Shown: positions 31,717-41,655 of the stretch, piece by piece
Position numbering within the stretch: position 1 is the first letter of the stretch
Layout: each line of letters begins with the position of its first letter
NCBI GenBank assembly: GCA_018806915.1
Contig: JAGKQI010000085.1
Coordinates: 248,001 to 312,000 of the forward strand
From: Phytophthora colocasiae
Lineage: Eukaryota; Oomycota; Peronosporomycetes; Peronosporales; Peronosporaceae
Direction of reading: 5' to 3'
Length of the DNA: 64,000 bases
Notes under the pieces: model-generated
Told to the model about the DNA's origin: nothing
Database searches by the model: none
What the model saw: only the letters and a program-made list of their open reading frames with translations
Program-made: the position numbers and the translations under genes

Positions 31717-32459
31717 GTGCACGTCGAGCAGGGCGTCAGGACATTGGGTAATGGGGGACTTGAGGGGGGCTTGGTGAAATTGAAAATGAGGCTCCGCTTT
31801 GCGATTCTTACCGCGAGGATCGCGCACATGAGGTTGGCTAGAGCTTCAACTTGCTGGCCAATTAGCACTCGTCATTTTTACGCTAGCGCCTCTTATTGGC
31901 GGAATCGTCAGAGCGAACCCGCCGGGGAAAAGCTTGGCTTGGAAAAGCGCGCGGAAACACGTATAGTGGGCCTTGCGACCGCGTAGGAATCATGTTGGCT
32001 TCAAGTTCAACCTCAACATATGATTACTATAATACTCACACTATACTATTGATATTACTATACGTGGCGAAGAGTGCGTTTGTACTTGCGATAGTATGAA
32101 CCCTGACAATAAAATGTCAACTGCGAAGAAACGTCGACTTGAGATTTCAATTATCAGCGATGGTCTGCATTTCACTCACTTTCTGTAGTCCGCCATGGGG
32201 ACGATGATTAAACGCAGTTGCAGTAGTTAGTGGTAGTTCACGGTGGCACGACCGTGCAGAAGCCGCCCGGAAAAATTGACCGTTTTGAAGTTGTTGCTAG
32301 AACTTCACAGCCGGCTACGAAAGCGCATTCAGGGACGTGGGCACCCACGTTGAAGCTCCCAGTCCGGCTCGGCGTGGCTTTAGTGTCATAGACCTCTATC
32401 GATGATACCGCAGCCAAGACTGCTGCCTCATGTTGTGAGGATGTTTAACTTTATCGATG
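31717..32459 (+). repeat. Left arm of a long inverted repeat
   Basis: Reverse complement of 34236-34979, almost identical along about 740 bp. Examples include GTGGGCACCCACGTTGAAGC against GCTTCAACGTGGGTGCCCAC, and the end TTTATCGATG against CATCGATAAA. Confidence 0.85.
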
Positions 32460-33455
32460 GACGCCCTGTCCAGTCTGCAGAGTGCGTCGTATGAATTTCA
32501 TTAGTAGTGCTGGTACAGAAAGACAACATGCCGCTGAAGATCTTCTGCTTTTAAACCAGCTTATACCATATTAATCATAGTCCGGAATCTACCACAGAGA
32601 AGAAGAGAGAAGTTGATTAACTTTTAGCGGGGACGTAATCATCCTTGCGTTTTAGTCGCGTTTTCCACGTTGAATCAAGGTTTGTGTATTCTCGTGACGT
32701 TCACGAGAATACAAAATTTGTAAGTGGATGTGTATGCTAAAGATGGTGAAAGGTTTTGATGCTGTGCTGTGGGTCAATGACTAAACTGCACGCTGGCCCA
32801 AACAACTATGATAACGAGGGTTCGCCACGTGCATGCAGTTTTAGGCTAACAGCGTTGGGTTTTCGATGCCCAATGTCCCAATATGACTTTGGATGCGCAT
32901 TCATCTATCTAACGCGCTAGTGTTGGAAATGTCGTTTCATTTTTTCAGCAACGGCTCGCGAACCAGTGGTAGATTCAGGGATATGATGAGTAGAATGTAG
33001 CCGGTCACTCAGCGAGGCAGATTGCGAGCCTGCTGGAGGTTGTAGTTGCGTCAAATGTTTTTGTAAGGCTTTGTGTTCTTGGAGAAAATATAAGACTAGA
33101 CTGTCACAACTGAGTATTTGGGGTTACCGAACTACTCTTGATCTTAAGAGTCGAGGACGACATCTTGTCACTAGACGTATCCTTACCAGTGGAAGTGGAA
33201 GCTGGCTTGGTAGCAGCATGTTACCCGCAAGTCCTGCGTCAGCCACCGAGTACTAGCTCTCCGAGCTTACGTCCTTAAAAAAATCCGCCTAGCTCCACTA
33301 GGTCCGGGACTGTATTTATACCAGTGTTGGGTTTCATGGAACCACGTCGAAAATGGTTCCAGAGCCAACCTCTCGCAGTGCTAGGGCTTTCGATACCCAA
33401 ACGAACGATAATGACACAGAGCATACGTTCAAATTGCGAGTACTGACACTGAAGG

Positions 33456-33770
33456 TCAGCGAACACAGACAGCGTACGCAAGCGACGCCGAAGGCCGCCG
33501 GGTCATCATCTGATACACTGAGACGTCCGAGAGGCTTTGGTAACAGCGCAGCAGATCCTCCGGCCATCTTAAGCCTTCGGCGAATGCACGAAGGTCCGTA
33601 TCGTCGTAGTCGTAGTCGTAGTCGCTGTCGCTATTTCGTTGTAGAGTTTGTCCTGGATCTCCCCGGTCGGAAATTAGACGGCTCGGCCATCCAAGGTTGG
33701 ACTTGTACCGGTCCTTAGACCAGTCTAGGTCTGTAGGACTCTTTGGAAGTAACTCAATATACCTCATCAC
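33456..33770 (-). pseudogene. Coding-like fragment in the centre of the foldback element
   Basis: Minus frame reading ELLPKSPTDLDWSKDRYKSN, an acidic repeat SDSDYDYDYDDTD (from GTAGTC repeats), then LRAFAEGLRWPEDLLRCYQS. Composition suggests a captured coding fragment, possibly the source of the overlapping downstream frame. Family unknown. Confidence 0.3.
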
Positions 33771-33839
33771 GTCTAGGTGTTGCCATGGTCATAACGCTGT
33801 CGTTGTGTCACATTGCGAATTGTCTTTGTCTTAGTCGAT

Positions 33840-34208
33840 GTCGTAGTTGAATTGCGCCTCTATTCTCTGCGGTATTCTCTGTGGCAACAGCGATATTGCC
33901 AGAGGCCGGAGAGAAGATCACGAGATCTTGTTGATACACTGGAAAAATACACACTGCGACCACGCAACGTGGAGGCTGCACAACGACATTTACTTCGGCG
34001 AAACAAGCGGTGGCGCCAAGTATCCCGAATATGCAGGCTTCCTTTTGAAGCCATTATCATGTCTTGTTTCGACACTCATCGGATTGGAACATTGACGGCG
34101 AAGCGGTTAATCAAGTGCTTACGTGTTTGGGTTTTGAGCCCGAACGCAAACCTTCTAAGACAACGCATATGGATTTCCGCGAAGTTAGAATTGATACAAA
34201 CGTAGTAG
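33840..34208 (+). pseudogene. Captured EF-hand-like gene fragment
   Basis: Combining frames gives PFEAIIMSCFDTHRIGTLTA, then after a one-base shift near 34108 VLTCLGFEPERKPSKTTHMD and FREVRIDTNVVA with a stop at 34206-34208. The pattern of helix, loop and helix (FDTHRIGTLTAKRL) resembles a degenerate EF-hand pair. It lies between the two inverted arms and abuts the right arm. Confidence 0.4.
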
Positions 34209-34235
34209 CATAGGTGCAAGGCGACTGTGTATGAA

Positions 34236-34979
34236 CATCGATAAAGTTAAACATCCTCACAACATGAGGCAGCAGTCTTGGCTGCGGTATCATCGATAGA
34301 GGTCTATGACACTAAAGCCACGCCGAGCCGGACTGGGAGCTTCAACGTGGGTGCCCACGTCCCTGAATGCGCTTTCGTAGCCGGCTGTGAAGTTCTAGCA
34401 ACAACTTCAAAACGGTCAATTTTTCCGGGCGGCTTCTGCACGGTCGTGCCACCCGTGAACTACCACTAACTACTGCAACTGCGTTTAATCATCGTCCCCA
34501 TGGCGGACTACAGAAAGTGAGTGAAATGCAGACCATCGCTGATAATTGAAATCTCAAGTCGACGTTTCTTCGCAGTTGACATTTTATTGTCAGGGTTCAT
34601 ACTATCGCAAGTACAAACGCACTCTTCGCCACGTATAGTAATATCAATAGTATAGTGTGAGTATTATAGTAATCATATGTTGAGGTTGAACTTGAAGCCA
34701 ACATGATTCCTACGCGGTCGCAAGGCCCACTATACGTGTTTCCGCGCGCTTTTCCAAGCCAAGCTTTTCCCCGGCGGGTTCGCTCTGACGATTCCGCCAA
34801 TAAGAGGCGCTAGCGTAAAAATGACGAGTGCTAATTGGCCAGCAAGTTGAAGCTCTAGCCAACCTCATGTGCGCGATCCTCGCGGTAAGAATCGCAAAGC
34901 GGAGCCTCATTTTCAATTTCACCAAGCCCCCCTCAAGTCCCCATTACCCAATGTCCTGACGCCCTGCTCGACGTGCACT
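34236..34979 (-). repeat. Right arm of the long inverted repeat
   Basis: Reverse complement of 31717-32459, almost identical; see the left arm. Followed outward by the mirror array of short tandem repeats (34980-35365). Confidence 0.85.
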
Positions 34980-35365
34980 ACACGAAATTGCTGACTACGC
35001 TGCTCGACCTTTGCTGGCTGCTACGCTACTCGACGTTCTACTGGCTGCTACGCTACCCGTTACGCTGCTTGAGCCCTACTGGTCACAATGCTGCTATAAC
35101 CTGCTACGCTACTCGAACCTGGTCGCAATGCTGCTATAACCTGCTACGCTGCCCTACCTACTAGGCTGTTCTACCTGGTACGCTGGTCGACGATCTGCTA
35201 CGCTACCCGTTACGTTGCTGGAGCCCTACTGGTCACAATGCTGCTATAACCTGCTACGCTACTCGAACCTGGTCGCAATGCTGCTATAACCTGCTACGCT
35301 GCCCTACCTACTAGGCTGTTCTACCTGGTACGCTGCGACGATCTGCTACGCTACCCTTGCTGGAG
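34980..35365 (-). repeat. Tandem repeat array in the right arm
   Basis: Reverse-complement units of the left array (CTATAACCTGCTACGCT, GCCCTACTGGTCACAATGCT, ACTAGGCTGTTCTACCTGGT) in a longer duplicated order. The array is interrupted by about 250 bp (35366-35615) and then resumes to about 35690. Confidence 0.7.
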
Positions 35366-35615
35366 CCCTACTTGGTGCCGGATCAAACGCCACAAGAAAA
35401 GTTCTTCCAGACTTTCGTCGATGGGGATTTGAGGATTCTGTACCCCAAGCCGAACCTTCAGTTTTTCTTGGGTGTTAAGAGCTTTGGACGTTAGAATTGG
35501 TGGAAGAAGTTGTACTCTTGGAGTGCAGAGGAACAGGAGGTTTTGGACGAGGAGCAAGTCGATGGAACTTCTGAGGAATGGAAATACACTCACAGTCTTG
35601 TGTCTTTTCAGTACA
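35366..35615 (+). pseudogene. Coding-like insertion inside the right repeat array
   Basis: Breaks the repeat array between GGAGCCCTACT and CTACCCGTTACG. One frame reads VPDQTPQEKFFQTFVDGDLR, ILYPKPNLQFFLGVKSFG then a stop; after it WWKKLYSWSAEEQEVLDEEQ. Looks like a captured protein-coding fragment; family not recognised. Confidence 0.35.
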
Positions 35616-35730
35616 ACGCTACCCGTTACGCCGCTTGAGCCCTACTGGTCACAACGCTGATATTACCTGCTATGCTGCTCGACGTTAGCAGTGGTAACTT
35701 TTCCTTGTCAGCGACTGGTAACTGTTGTGT

Positions 35731-35810
35731 TTACCTTGAGTTTAGTATTTTACAGGTTAATGATAAACTTTCTTGAGTACTGAGTATTGGCCAGGTCAAT
35801 GGTAAACCAT
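35731..35810 (-). repeat. Two adjacent copies of a dispersed terminal-like motif
   Basis: Reverse complements of motifs at 30547-30590 and 31190-31235: TACTAAACTCAAGGTAA and TTTACCATTGACCT share with those copies. Two copies lie left of the foldback arms, and these two lie right of it in inverted orientation. Confidence 0.5.
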
Positions 35811-35992
35811 CGTTGACATTTGTAGTTGGTAGAGGCGTTAGCACAGACAGTACTGACACAGGCTGCGTCTGACTTGTGCCTGACGGTGAGCCCACGGTCA
35901 GTATCTTTCGAAAAAGTTAGTGGCACTTCGAGCAGCTGCCAAAATCTTTAGCATGGGACGCCTTTCATTCTTCGTTTTGCTGTTGAGGAGCC

Positions 35993-36999
35993 ATGCGTGA
36001 CTTTCGGCCGAAAGCAGAGCAGTTTGAAGTATGCACTCACTTTAATTTGCATAATCTGCAATTGGGTAACCCCTGGTATCATTTGTTGCTGTCGACAGAT
36101 AGAAGACCCATCAAGATCCTTTGCTTCTGATGGCAAGCGCCTGTACAACTTCCGCGAAAAGGACGAGTTTAGAACCGAGGTAAATTGTACATATTCAGCT
36201 TTTAAAGCATTTATCTAACTTGTTTGAAACGATAGGCTCTTTCGTTCTTTAGTAGCACCGACGAGATCTCGTTCGACGCGTTGTATCCTGTTTACTTCAA
36301 GGAACCTGCCGAAGGACGTGTACGTGCATGATTGGAGACGTTAATGTTATCGCTGTTTTTGGTAACGCTTTGTCTGATAAATAGGCACAAAACTCCAGCG
36401 ACATCGACGACTTCGTTACTTCATTGCCCGTCAAACAAATGTATGATGTGTATGTTGGGGTATGGAACTTGTACGCATTCGACGAGCATGATTACCTTTG
36501 GATGCTGCAGTGGTTGGACACATCAATGAGTTTGTCGAAGGTATTCCCTGTATGTTCTTACAATTTGACGGTTTACTAACTACTGAATGAAAAATAGATA
36601 ACTCGAGAGCAGATTAAAACTCGGTTGAGGTTTCTAAACGACTATATCGACCAAGAAAGACAGGAACTCGACGCTCATGTCGAGCATTATATTCGCATGC
36701 AGGCAGACATTTTCGTGGATGCAGAAGAGATTGATGAACATCGCCGGGAGGGACGTCAGCTGGAGAGAGAACACAATTTGATTTGTTTCTTGATGGAAGC
36801 TATGAACGTTGTGGATATCATCGCATACGAGCTATCAAAAGCCGAGTTCCAAGGGCTGTGCAAATGCGAAAAGTGCAAGAACTTCCCAACGCAAGATTAC
36901 CCGACGGAGTCAGTGTGGCACGAATTGCCTCCCAAGACCTTTTATTGCGAGGACAGTGGCGAGATTTGCATCGGGGAGAACTATAGGCGCTATGACTAG
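35993..36999 (+). CDS. Intact multi-exon cargo gene of unknown function
   Basis: Exons 35993-36028, 36099-36179, 36236-36319, 36385-36540 and 36598-36999, separated by four introns of 57-70 bp with GT..AG borders and all in phase 0; 252 aa from ATG to TAG. Start MRDFRPKAEQFE. Readable segments: SDGKRLYNFREKDEFRTEA, DEISFDALYPVYFKEPAEGR, YDVYVGVWNLYAFDEHDYLW, then a helical stretch RLRFLNDYIDQERQELDAHV with ELDAHVEHYIRMQADIFVD. Near the end is a Cys cluster LCKCEKCKNF that might bind metal. No stop or frameshift is present, in contrast to most neighbours, which suggests it is still under selection or recently acquired. It lies just upstream of the transposase gene on the same strand. I do not recognise the family. 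Confidence 0.65.
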
Positions 37000-37118
37000 T
37001 TACAGCTCGTCGCTTGAATCGTACTAGTATCGCACATGGATTGCAGCTACGTAGTAGTTTTATTGTTGCAGATTGTAGCCGACATATAAACTTTTACATT
37101 TATGGACGACCACGACCT

Positions 37119-37228
37119 ATAGTGAAACTAGTATATTCACCTCTGTCAAAGAGTCCACGTCGATAGAGGTAAATATACTAGTTTCACTATTGATTGTTTT
37201 CTTTAGTGAAACTAGTATATTTGCCTCT
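37119..37228. repeat. Hairpin and third copy of a 26-bp motif before the transposase gene
   Basis: ATAGTGAAACTAGTATATT with CACCTCT (37119-37144) is inverted at 37165-37190 with 25 of 26 bases matching, and a third copy in direct orientation lies at 37204-37228. A palindrome ACTGGTATACCAGT follows at 37236-37249. The group sits between the cargo gene stop and the transposase ATG, so it could be a regulatory or binding site, or a MITE. Confidence 0.7.
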
Positions 37229-37366
37229 AATGCTGACGTCGATTACTGGTATACCAGTATAGTTACGCCGTATCCGGATATTTTGGATCTCATTACGTGA
37301 TTGTAAGTGTAAGTGCAACAACTGTCCGGATACCACTTGCATTCAATTCAGGATTCTAAGGTGGTC

Positions 37367-40300
37367 ATGCCGCGCAAGCGCAAGGAGAGAGAAGATCCCC
37401 AGTCGTCTCGCACGAGCCGGCGGAGAGCTACTCGGCCCGATGAAATATCTGGTACGCAGACACAACTCTTGCGTCGTTGGCAGTTCTAATCGAATGCTTG
37501 TTCGTAGATGAAGAGTACGAAGTGGAACGTATTATCGATATGAAAATCGTGTCGGGAAAGCCAAAGTATCATGTAAAATGGAAGGGTTACAATGACACTA
37601 CATGGGAGCCGGAATCCAATCTTACGTGCCCCAGGCTTCTGCAACAATTTAACGAAGAGCAGCTAAAACGTGCCCGTGCTTCCAAGAAGAAAGCTGCGAG
37701 CCCGAAAGCGACAGCAAGCTCCGAGAGCTCCGTGAAACGGAAAGCGTCAAAAGGTAGCTAATGATATTGTCTTCGAGTGCATTATTCTCTGACTGGAACT
37801 GTTGGTCATCGGTGATAATGTACAGGTACTTCTCAGGAGAAAGAGTACGAAGTGGAAGCAATCCTTCGAGAGAGATTTCGTTTTGGATTACCTCATTACC
37901 TAGTCAAATGGAAAGGGTATACGGAGTCCGGTTGGATCGCTGGATCAAACATGAACTGTCCCGAAGTCCTGGCGGCATTCCGACGTCGTCAACAGAAAGC
38001 TCATCCAGCGGCAAGTATACAGGTTTCTGTTGCCAATGTCACAGAAAACCACAGTACAACCAATTCTACAACTGTCCCGGTGGCCACCCCAACTGATATA
38101 AACCAAGACGCACGGACATTAGATCCCTCTCCAAACAGAATCGACAGATCTCAACGGATTGTCAGCAATGCAGACGAATTACGGGGGAGTTCAAGAAAAC
38201 TCGAACCCCAATTATGAATTTGATTTTCCTGATTATCGGGAGGAAAACACCAACGACGAGGAGACCAAGGTAGACGAAGAAGCGAGGAGTGAAACTAATT
38301 CGAGCAACCTTTTTCGGAAGAAAAGACCAACGGTCAGCCACAGTAGGCCGAAATCGCTGTTGAAGGCGCCACGGACCCGTCCATTTCGTATCGATGTAGC
38401 AAATGAAGGCCTTGACGACGATCATGAGTTTTTAGCCTCTGATTATTGCGCCAGTGAGAGTGATGACGGTTCTGACGAAGAAACCACAGAAAATATCATC
38501 GTCAACGAGGAAGATGACGAAGATGAATTTTCTGTTGAGACTGCTGAGGAGATTCAGCTGTCGCAGGACCTCAAGATTATATAACAGATGAAATGCTGCG
38601 GTCTATGTCTATAAACGGTTGGGAGGAGCTGAATGTCGGCGATGGTGTGGACGATACCAATACGGATGGCATGTGTGATGTTATGAACGATCCTCCCCAT
38701 TTACAAACAATCAGCAATTGATGCAGCTCGAACGATGAAGCCAACGGATTTATTTTTTTTTATTTTATGCCGAAACGCCTCTGGAGAGATATCGCGCATG
38801 AAACCAATTTGTACGAGCGCCAAACACGCGCTCAACGGTTACAAGCCGCGTCGCTGGTCATAAATGCCAAGACGAATGATCAAGCTTTGCGAAGCAAGTT
38901 GTACCGAGAGAAAGAACGAGCCCTGGATTCGTTCAAGGAGATTTCCGCAGCGGAAATAACGCATTTCTTGGCGTTGATCATTTCGAGAGCTGTTTGCCCT
39001 ATTAAAGCCCGTATGGAAGATCATTGGAAAACCCAGGCGCGTGGGGCAATTCCCGCCGGGACATGGTCACCATTCATGCCTCGACTGCGTTTTAAGGAGA
39101 TTAACAGGTACGAACGTGCGCTCAGAACTGGATTATGAATTGCCGGTATAAATGATGAGACAACGTTGACATTTTACCTGGTACAGTACTGTACTAATAG
39201 AGACGTGTTGGTAGGTTCATCCACTTCACAGACAACGAGGACCCACGAGCAAAATCCGATCGGGCATGGAAAATTAGAAGTGTAATTGATACTCTCCAAG
39301 ATACGTTTAAGGGTGCGATGGAGCTAGGGCGTTGGGTTGCGTTCGATGAAATGGTTATCCCGTCAAGGAGTTCGCGGAATACAATTCGTGTTTTTCTGAA
39401 GAATAAGCCGCACAAGTACGGGACAAAGCTGTTCGCAGTTTGCTGTGGCGAAACCCACTACTGCTCCAGGTACAGAATGATACTGTTTAGGTGTATGTCA
39501 AGCAGATGTCATTTACTTAGATCTTTTGTGCGTCTTTATCACAGATTCGAAGTCTATTGTGGCAAGAAGCAAGATAGTCAATTTGTTGACACGAGAAGTG
39601 GACCAATGGCTGTCGTCCGTAACTTGAAGGCCCTGTGGGAACAGCGTCGAGTAGATCGCTCGAAGAAAAGAATCGTTGTTACGGACCGAGAATACTCATC
39701 AGTATCGCTTAGTTTTCGCCTGATGGACATGGGGTATTACAATATCGGAACAGTGTCCACGAGTCGGCTTGGTTTTGTGGAGAATTTCAAGACAAAAAAA
39801 AGAGCCAATCACGCAATATGCCTCGAGGGTCCTACAAGCTTGCAAGAAACACCACAAACGGAGTATTGTACGCATCAAGGTGGGTAGACTCAAAAATTTG
39901 TTATTTTCTGGCCACTGGAGTCTCGGCGAAAAGGTCGTCTGTACAACGAAAGCAAAGGGACGGTACGTACGCTACTATTCCGTGTCCGGAGTTTGTTGTG
40001 AATTACAACAAGTACATGGGTGGCGTTGATAATCACGACCAATTACGCCTGCAACGGTGAGTTTAATGTAGAGCAGTGCTTATTTCATTTTTACTGACAT
40101 GAGGTACTGTATGTGGTTGGTTTAGTTACTCTGTTCAAATGGTCATGCGCGCCAAAAAGTACTACAAGAATCTTTTTTACGGGCTTCTTGACATTGCGAT
40201 CATCAACGCATTCATTGTACACCGTCTATACGCAAAGTCCATCGAAGAGAAACCGCTTTCACACTCGAACTTCCTGATCCAACTCCACGAGGAGCTCCTA

Positions 40301-41071
40301 GGTCTCCAAGACCAAGATTTCTTGGAAACTGAACACATTACTGAAGAAGTTGTTGCAGTGGATGACTCAAGGGACCGGTCGGCTTCGATTGCTACTGCCT
40401 ACGCTATTGCTAGCTCGAGTCATCGAGTGTTGGTGTCAACAGATAAAACTGCGGGTGGGAAATTCAAGTTTCGCGTCTGCAAAGTTTGTTCCATCATGTG
40501 CCGTACAACTTCAGATGGAAGGCGTCGATTGGCAGGAACAACGCGCCATTACTGTCAGCAGTGTTCCTCCGATCGCGGGAGACTGTTTTTATGTTCAAAA
40601 GCACGGCATGTGACTGATGGAAATTCGGTGTCTTGCTTTAATATTTGGCATTCGAACTGGAAGAATGGAAGGAATATTCCGCAACTGGAGAAGAGAGGGG
40701 GTATTCGAATTCGCCGTTCGACAGAGGAGTTACCAAACGATTCAATTGCTGCCACGGTTGAGCCACCCGAGGTAAGCTCGCGACGGAGGAATTTGAGCTT
40801 TCAGGAGCTTCTCTTGGGTGAGACTCCAGTTGTTGGAAGTCCAGCCCATTTTCAAAGTACAGAGGCACAGCAAATTCAAGTTTCATCAAGTCACGATGAT
40901 CAGCTCGGAGCCGATAGGGACGGCCTGGTTGGTAGGAGTCACGATGCCCCAGAAGGAGCTGACGGGGGTCCTGACAATTACGATCAAGAATTTTACGACA
41001 ATGATGGGGCGCAAGCTCCAGAAGGCGTGGGGGCTGACAACATGGACAACCTAGCTAGTGAAAACAACTAG
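37367..41071 (+). pseudogene. Chromodomain-linked piggyBac-family transposase (with frameshifts)
   Basis: Start MPRKRKEREDPQSS; introns 37452-37507 and 37754-37825 are well formed. Two chromodomains follow: [20 protein letters not shown] to [12 protein letters not shown], and KEYEVEAILRERFRFGLPHY to YLVKWKGYTESGW. An acidic linker (NIIVNEEDDEDEF) leads to the transposase core starting FIFFYFMPKRLWRDIA. Further introns: 39108-39214, 39480-39544 and 40057-40125. DDE_Tnp_1_7 motifs with all three expected Asp: WVAFDEMVIPSRSS, VVTDREYSSVSL and YMGGVDNHDQL. A cysteine/histidine-rich C-terminus (CKVCSIMC, HYCQQC, CSKARH) matches the piggyBac tail. Damage: frame changes near 38185, 38565 and in an A8 run near 39795, and TGA at 38719. 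Whether chromodomains and transposase form one protein is inferred from contiguity and spacing. Mediates cut-and-paste at TTAA. Confidence 0.78.
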
Positions 41072-41168
41072 TTGCCATTGCATGGAATATCCGCGTGCTC
41101 GACCTCGATCATTTAGGATTTTTCTCCGTTTCGCTGAAGACTCTTAAAGTCTCCCCCCTTACCTCAAG

Positions 41169-41535
41169 ATGAGCGCCCTGACCCAGTCGCCACTTCGGAG
41201 AAGAAGAGCGGCGCCGTTTCGTTCTTCATGGACCTGGCTGCCGGCGGTATCTCTAAGACCGTCGTGGCCTCCATCGAGCGTGTCAAGCTGCTTCTGCAGT
41301 GCTTCGTCGCAGATTAACCGAACAAGGGCATCGTGGACTGCTTCGTGCGTGTGTCCAAGGAGCAGGGCACCCAGGCCCCGAACTTTGCCTTAAAGGACAA
41401 GTTCATAAGCTCTTCATTACGGTGTAACCAAGGACCAGTTCTGGCGTTTCTTCAAGGGCAACCTGGCTTCGCGGTGCCCGCTCGCCGCTCTTCGTGTACC
41501 CGCTTGACTTTGCCCGTACCCGTCTCGTAGCTCTT
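41169..41535 (+). pseudogene. ADP/ATP carrier (mitochondrial) pseudogene, truncated
   Basis: From ATG 41169 the sequence follows an adenine-nucleotide translocase with small lesions: FFMDLAAGGISKTVVASIER, VKLLLQ, then a stop, KGIVDCFVRVSKEQGTQA, NFALKDKF, KDQFWRFFKGNLAS, and a frameshifted remnant of the second carrier repeat ending near 41535. Only about one third to one half of a carrier is present. It has no introns here. GC content is higher than surrounding DNA, consistent with a recent origin from a highly expressed gene. Confidence 0.7.
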
Positions 41536-41655
41536 GAGGTTTAGTCAATGGTGGCGCAATATTGAGTTGTGAGATAAATAATTCGTACTTAGTGAGTAAA
41601 TGATGTCAAATTCTTTGGTATGTGTTTTGTTGCGTGTGATTTCCATTGAAAGACG

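Larger units (their letters stand above)
31189..35776. mobile_element. Nested foldback/long-TIR element carrying gene fragments
   Basis: Two long inverted arms face each other: left unique arm about 31717-32459, right unique arm about 34236-34979. Both encode identical shadow peptides on opposite strands and differ by few changes (a 1-bp indel near 32238 is visible). Outside each arm is an array of short tandem repeats (GCAGCGTAGCAGGTTATAGC type). The 1.8-kb centre holds coding-like remnants but no transposase that I recognise. Outer ends carry a motif including TACTAAACTCAAGGTAA. Long near-identical TIRs with captured gene pieces resemble a Pack-MULE-like or foldback transposon. Classification is uncertain because no target duplication was identified. 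Confidence 0.6.

Noticed and set aside
31717..32099. Two small frames in the left foldback arm repeated in the right arm
   Set aside because: They are duplicated only because the arms are inverted copies; translations are low-quality and no domain is seen.
33071..33256. 61-aa frame in the centre of the foldback element
   Set aside because: No start context, no splice support and no recognisable motif; treated as chance.
31320..35365. Short tandem repeats considered as a CRISPR-like array
   Set aside because: Units are contiguous and variable in length without uniform spacers, and this is eukaryotic DNA; they are arm repeats of a foldback element.
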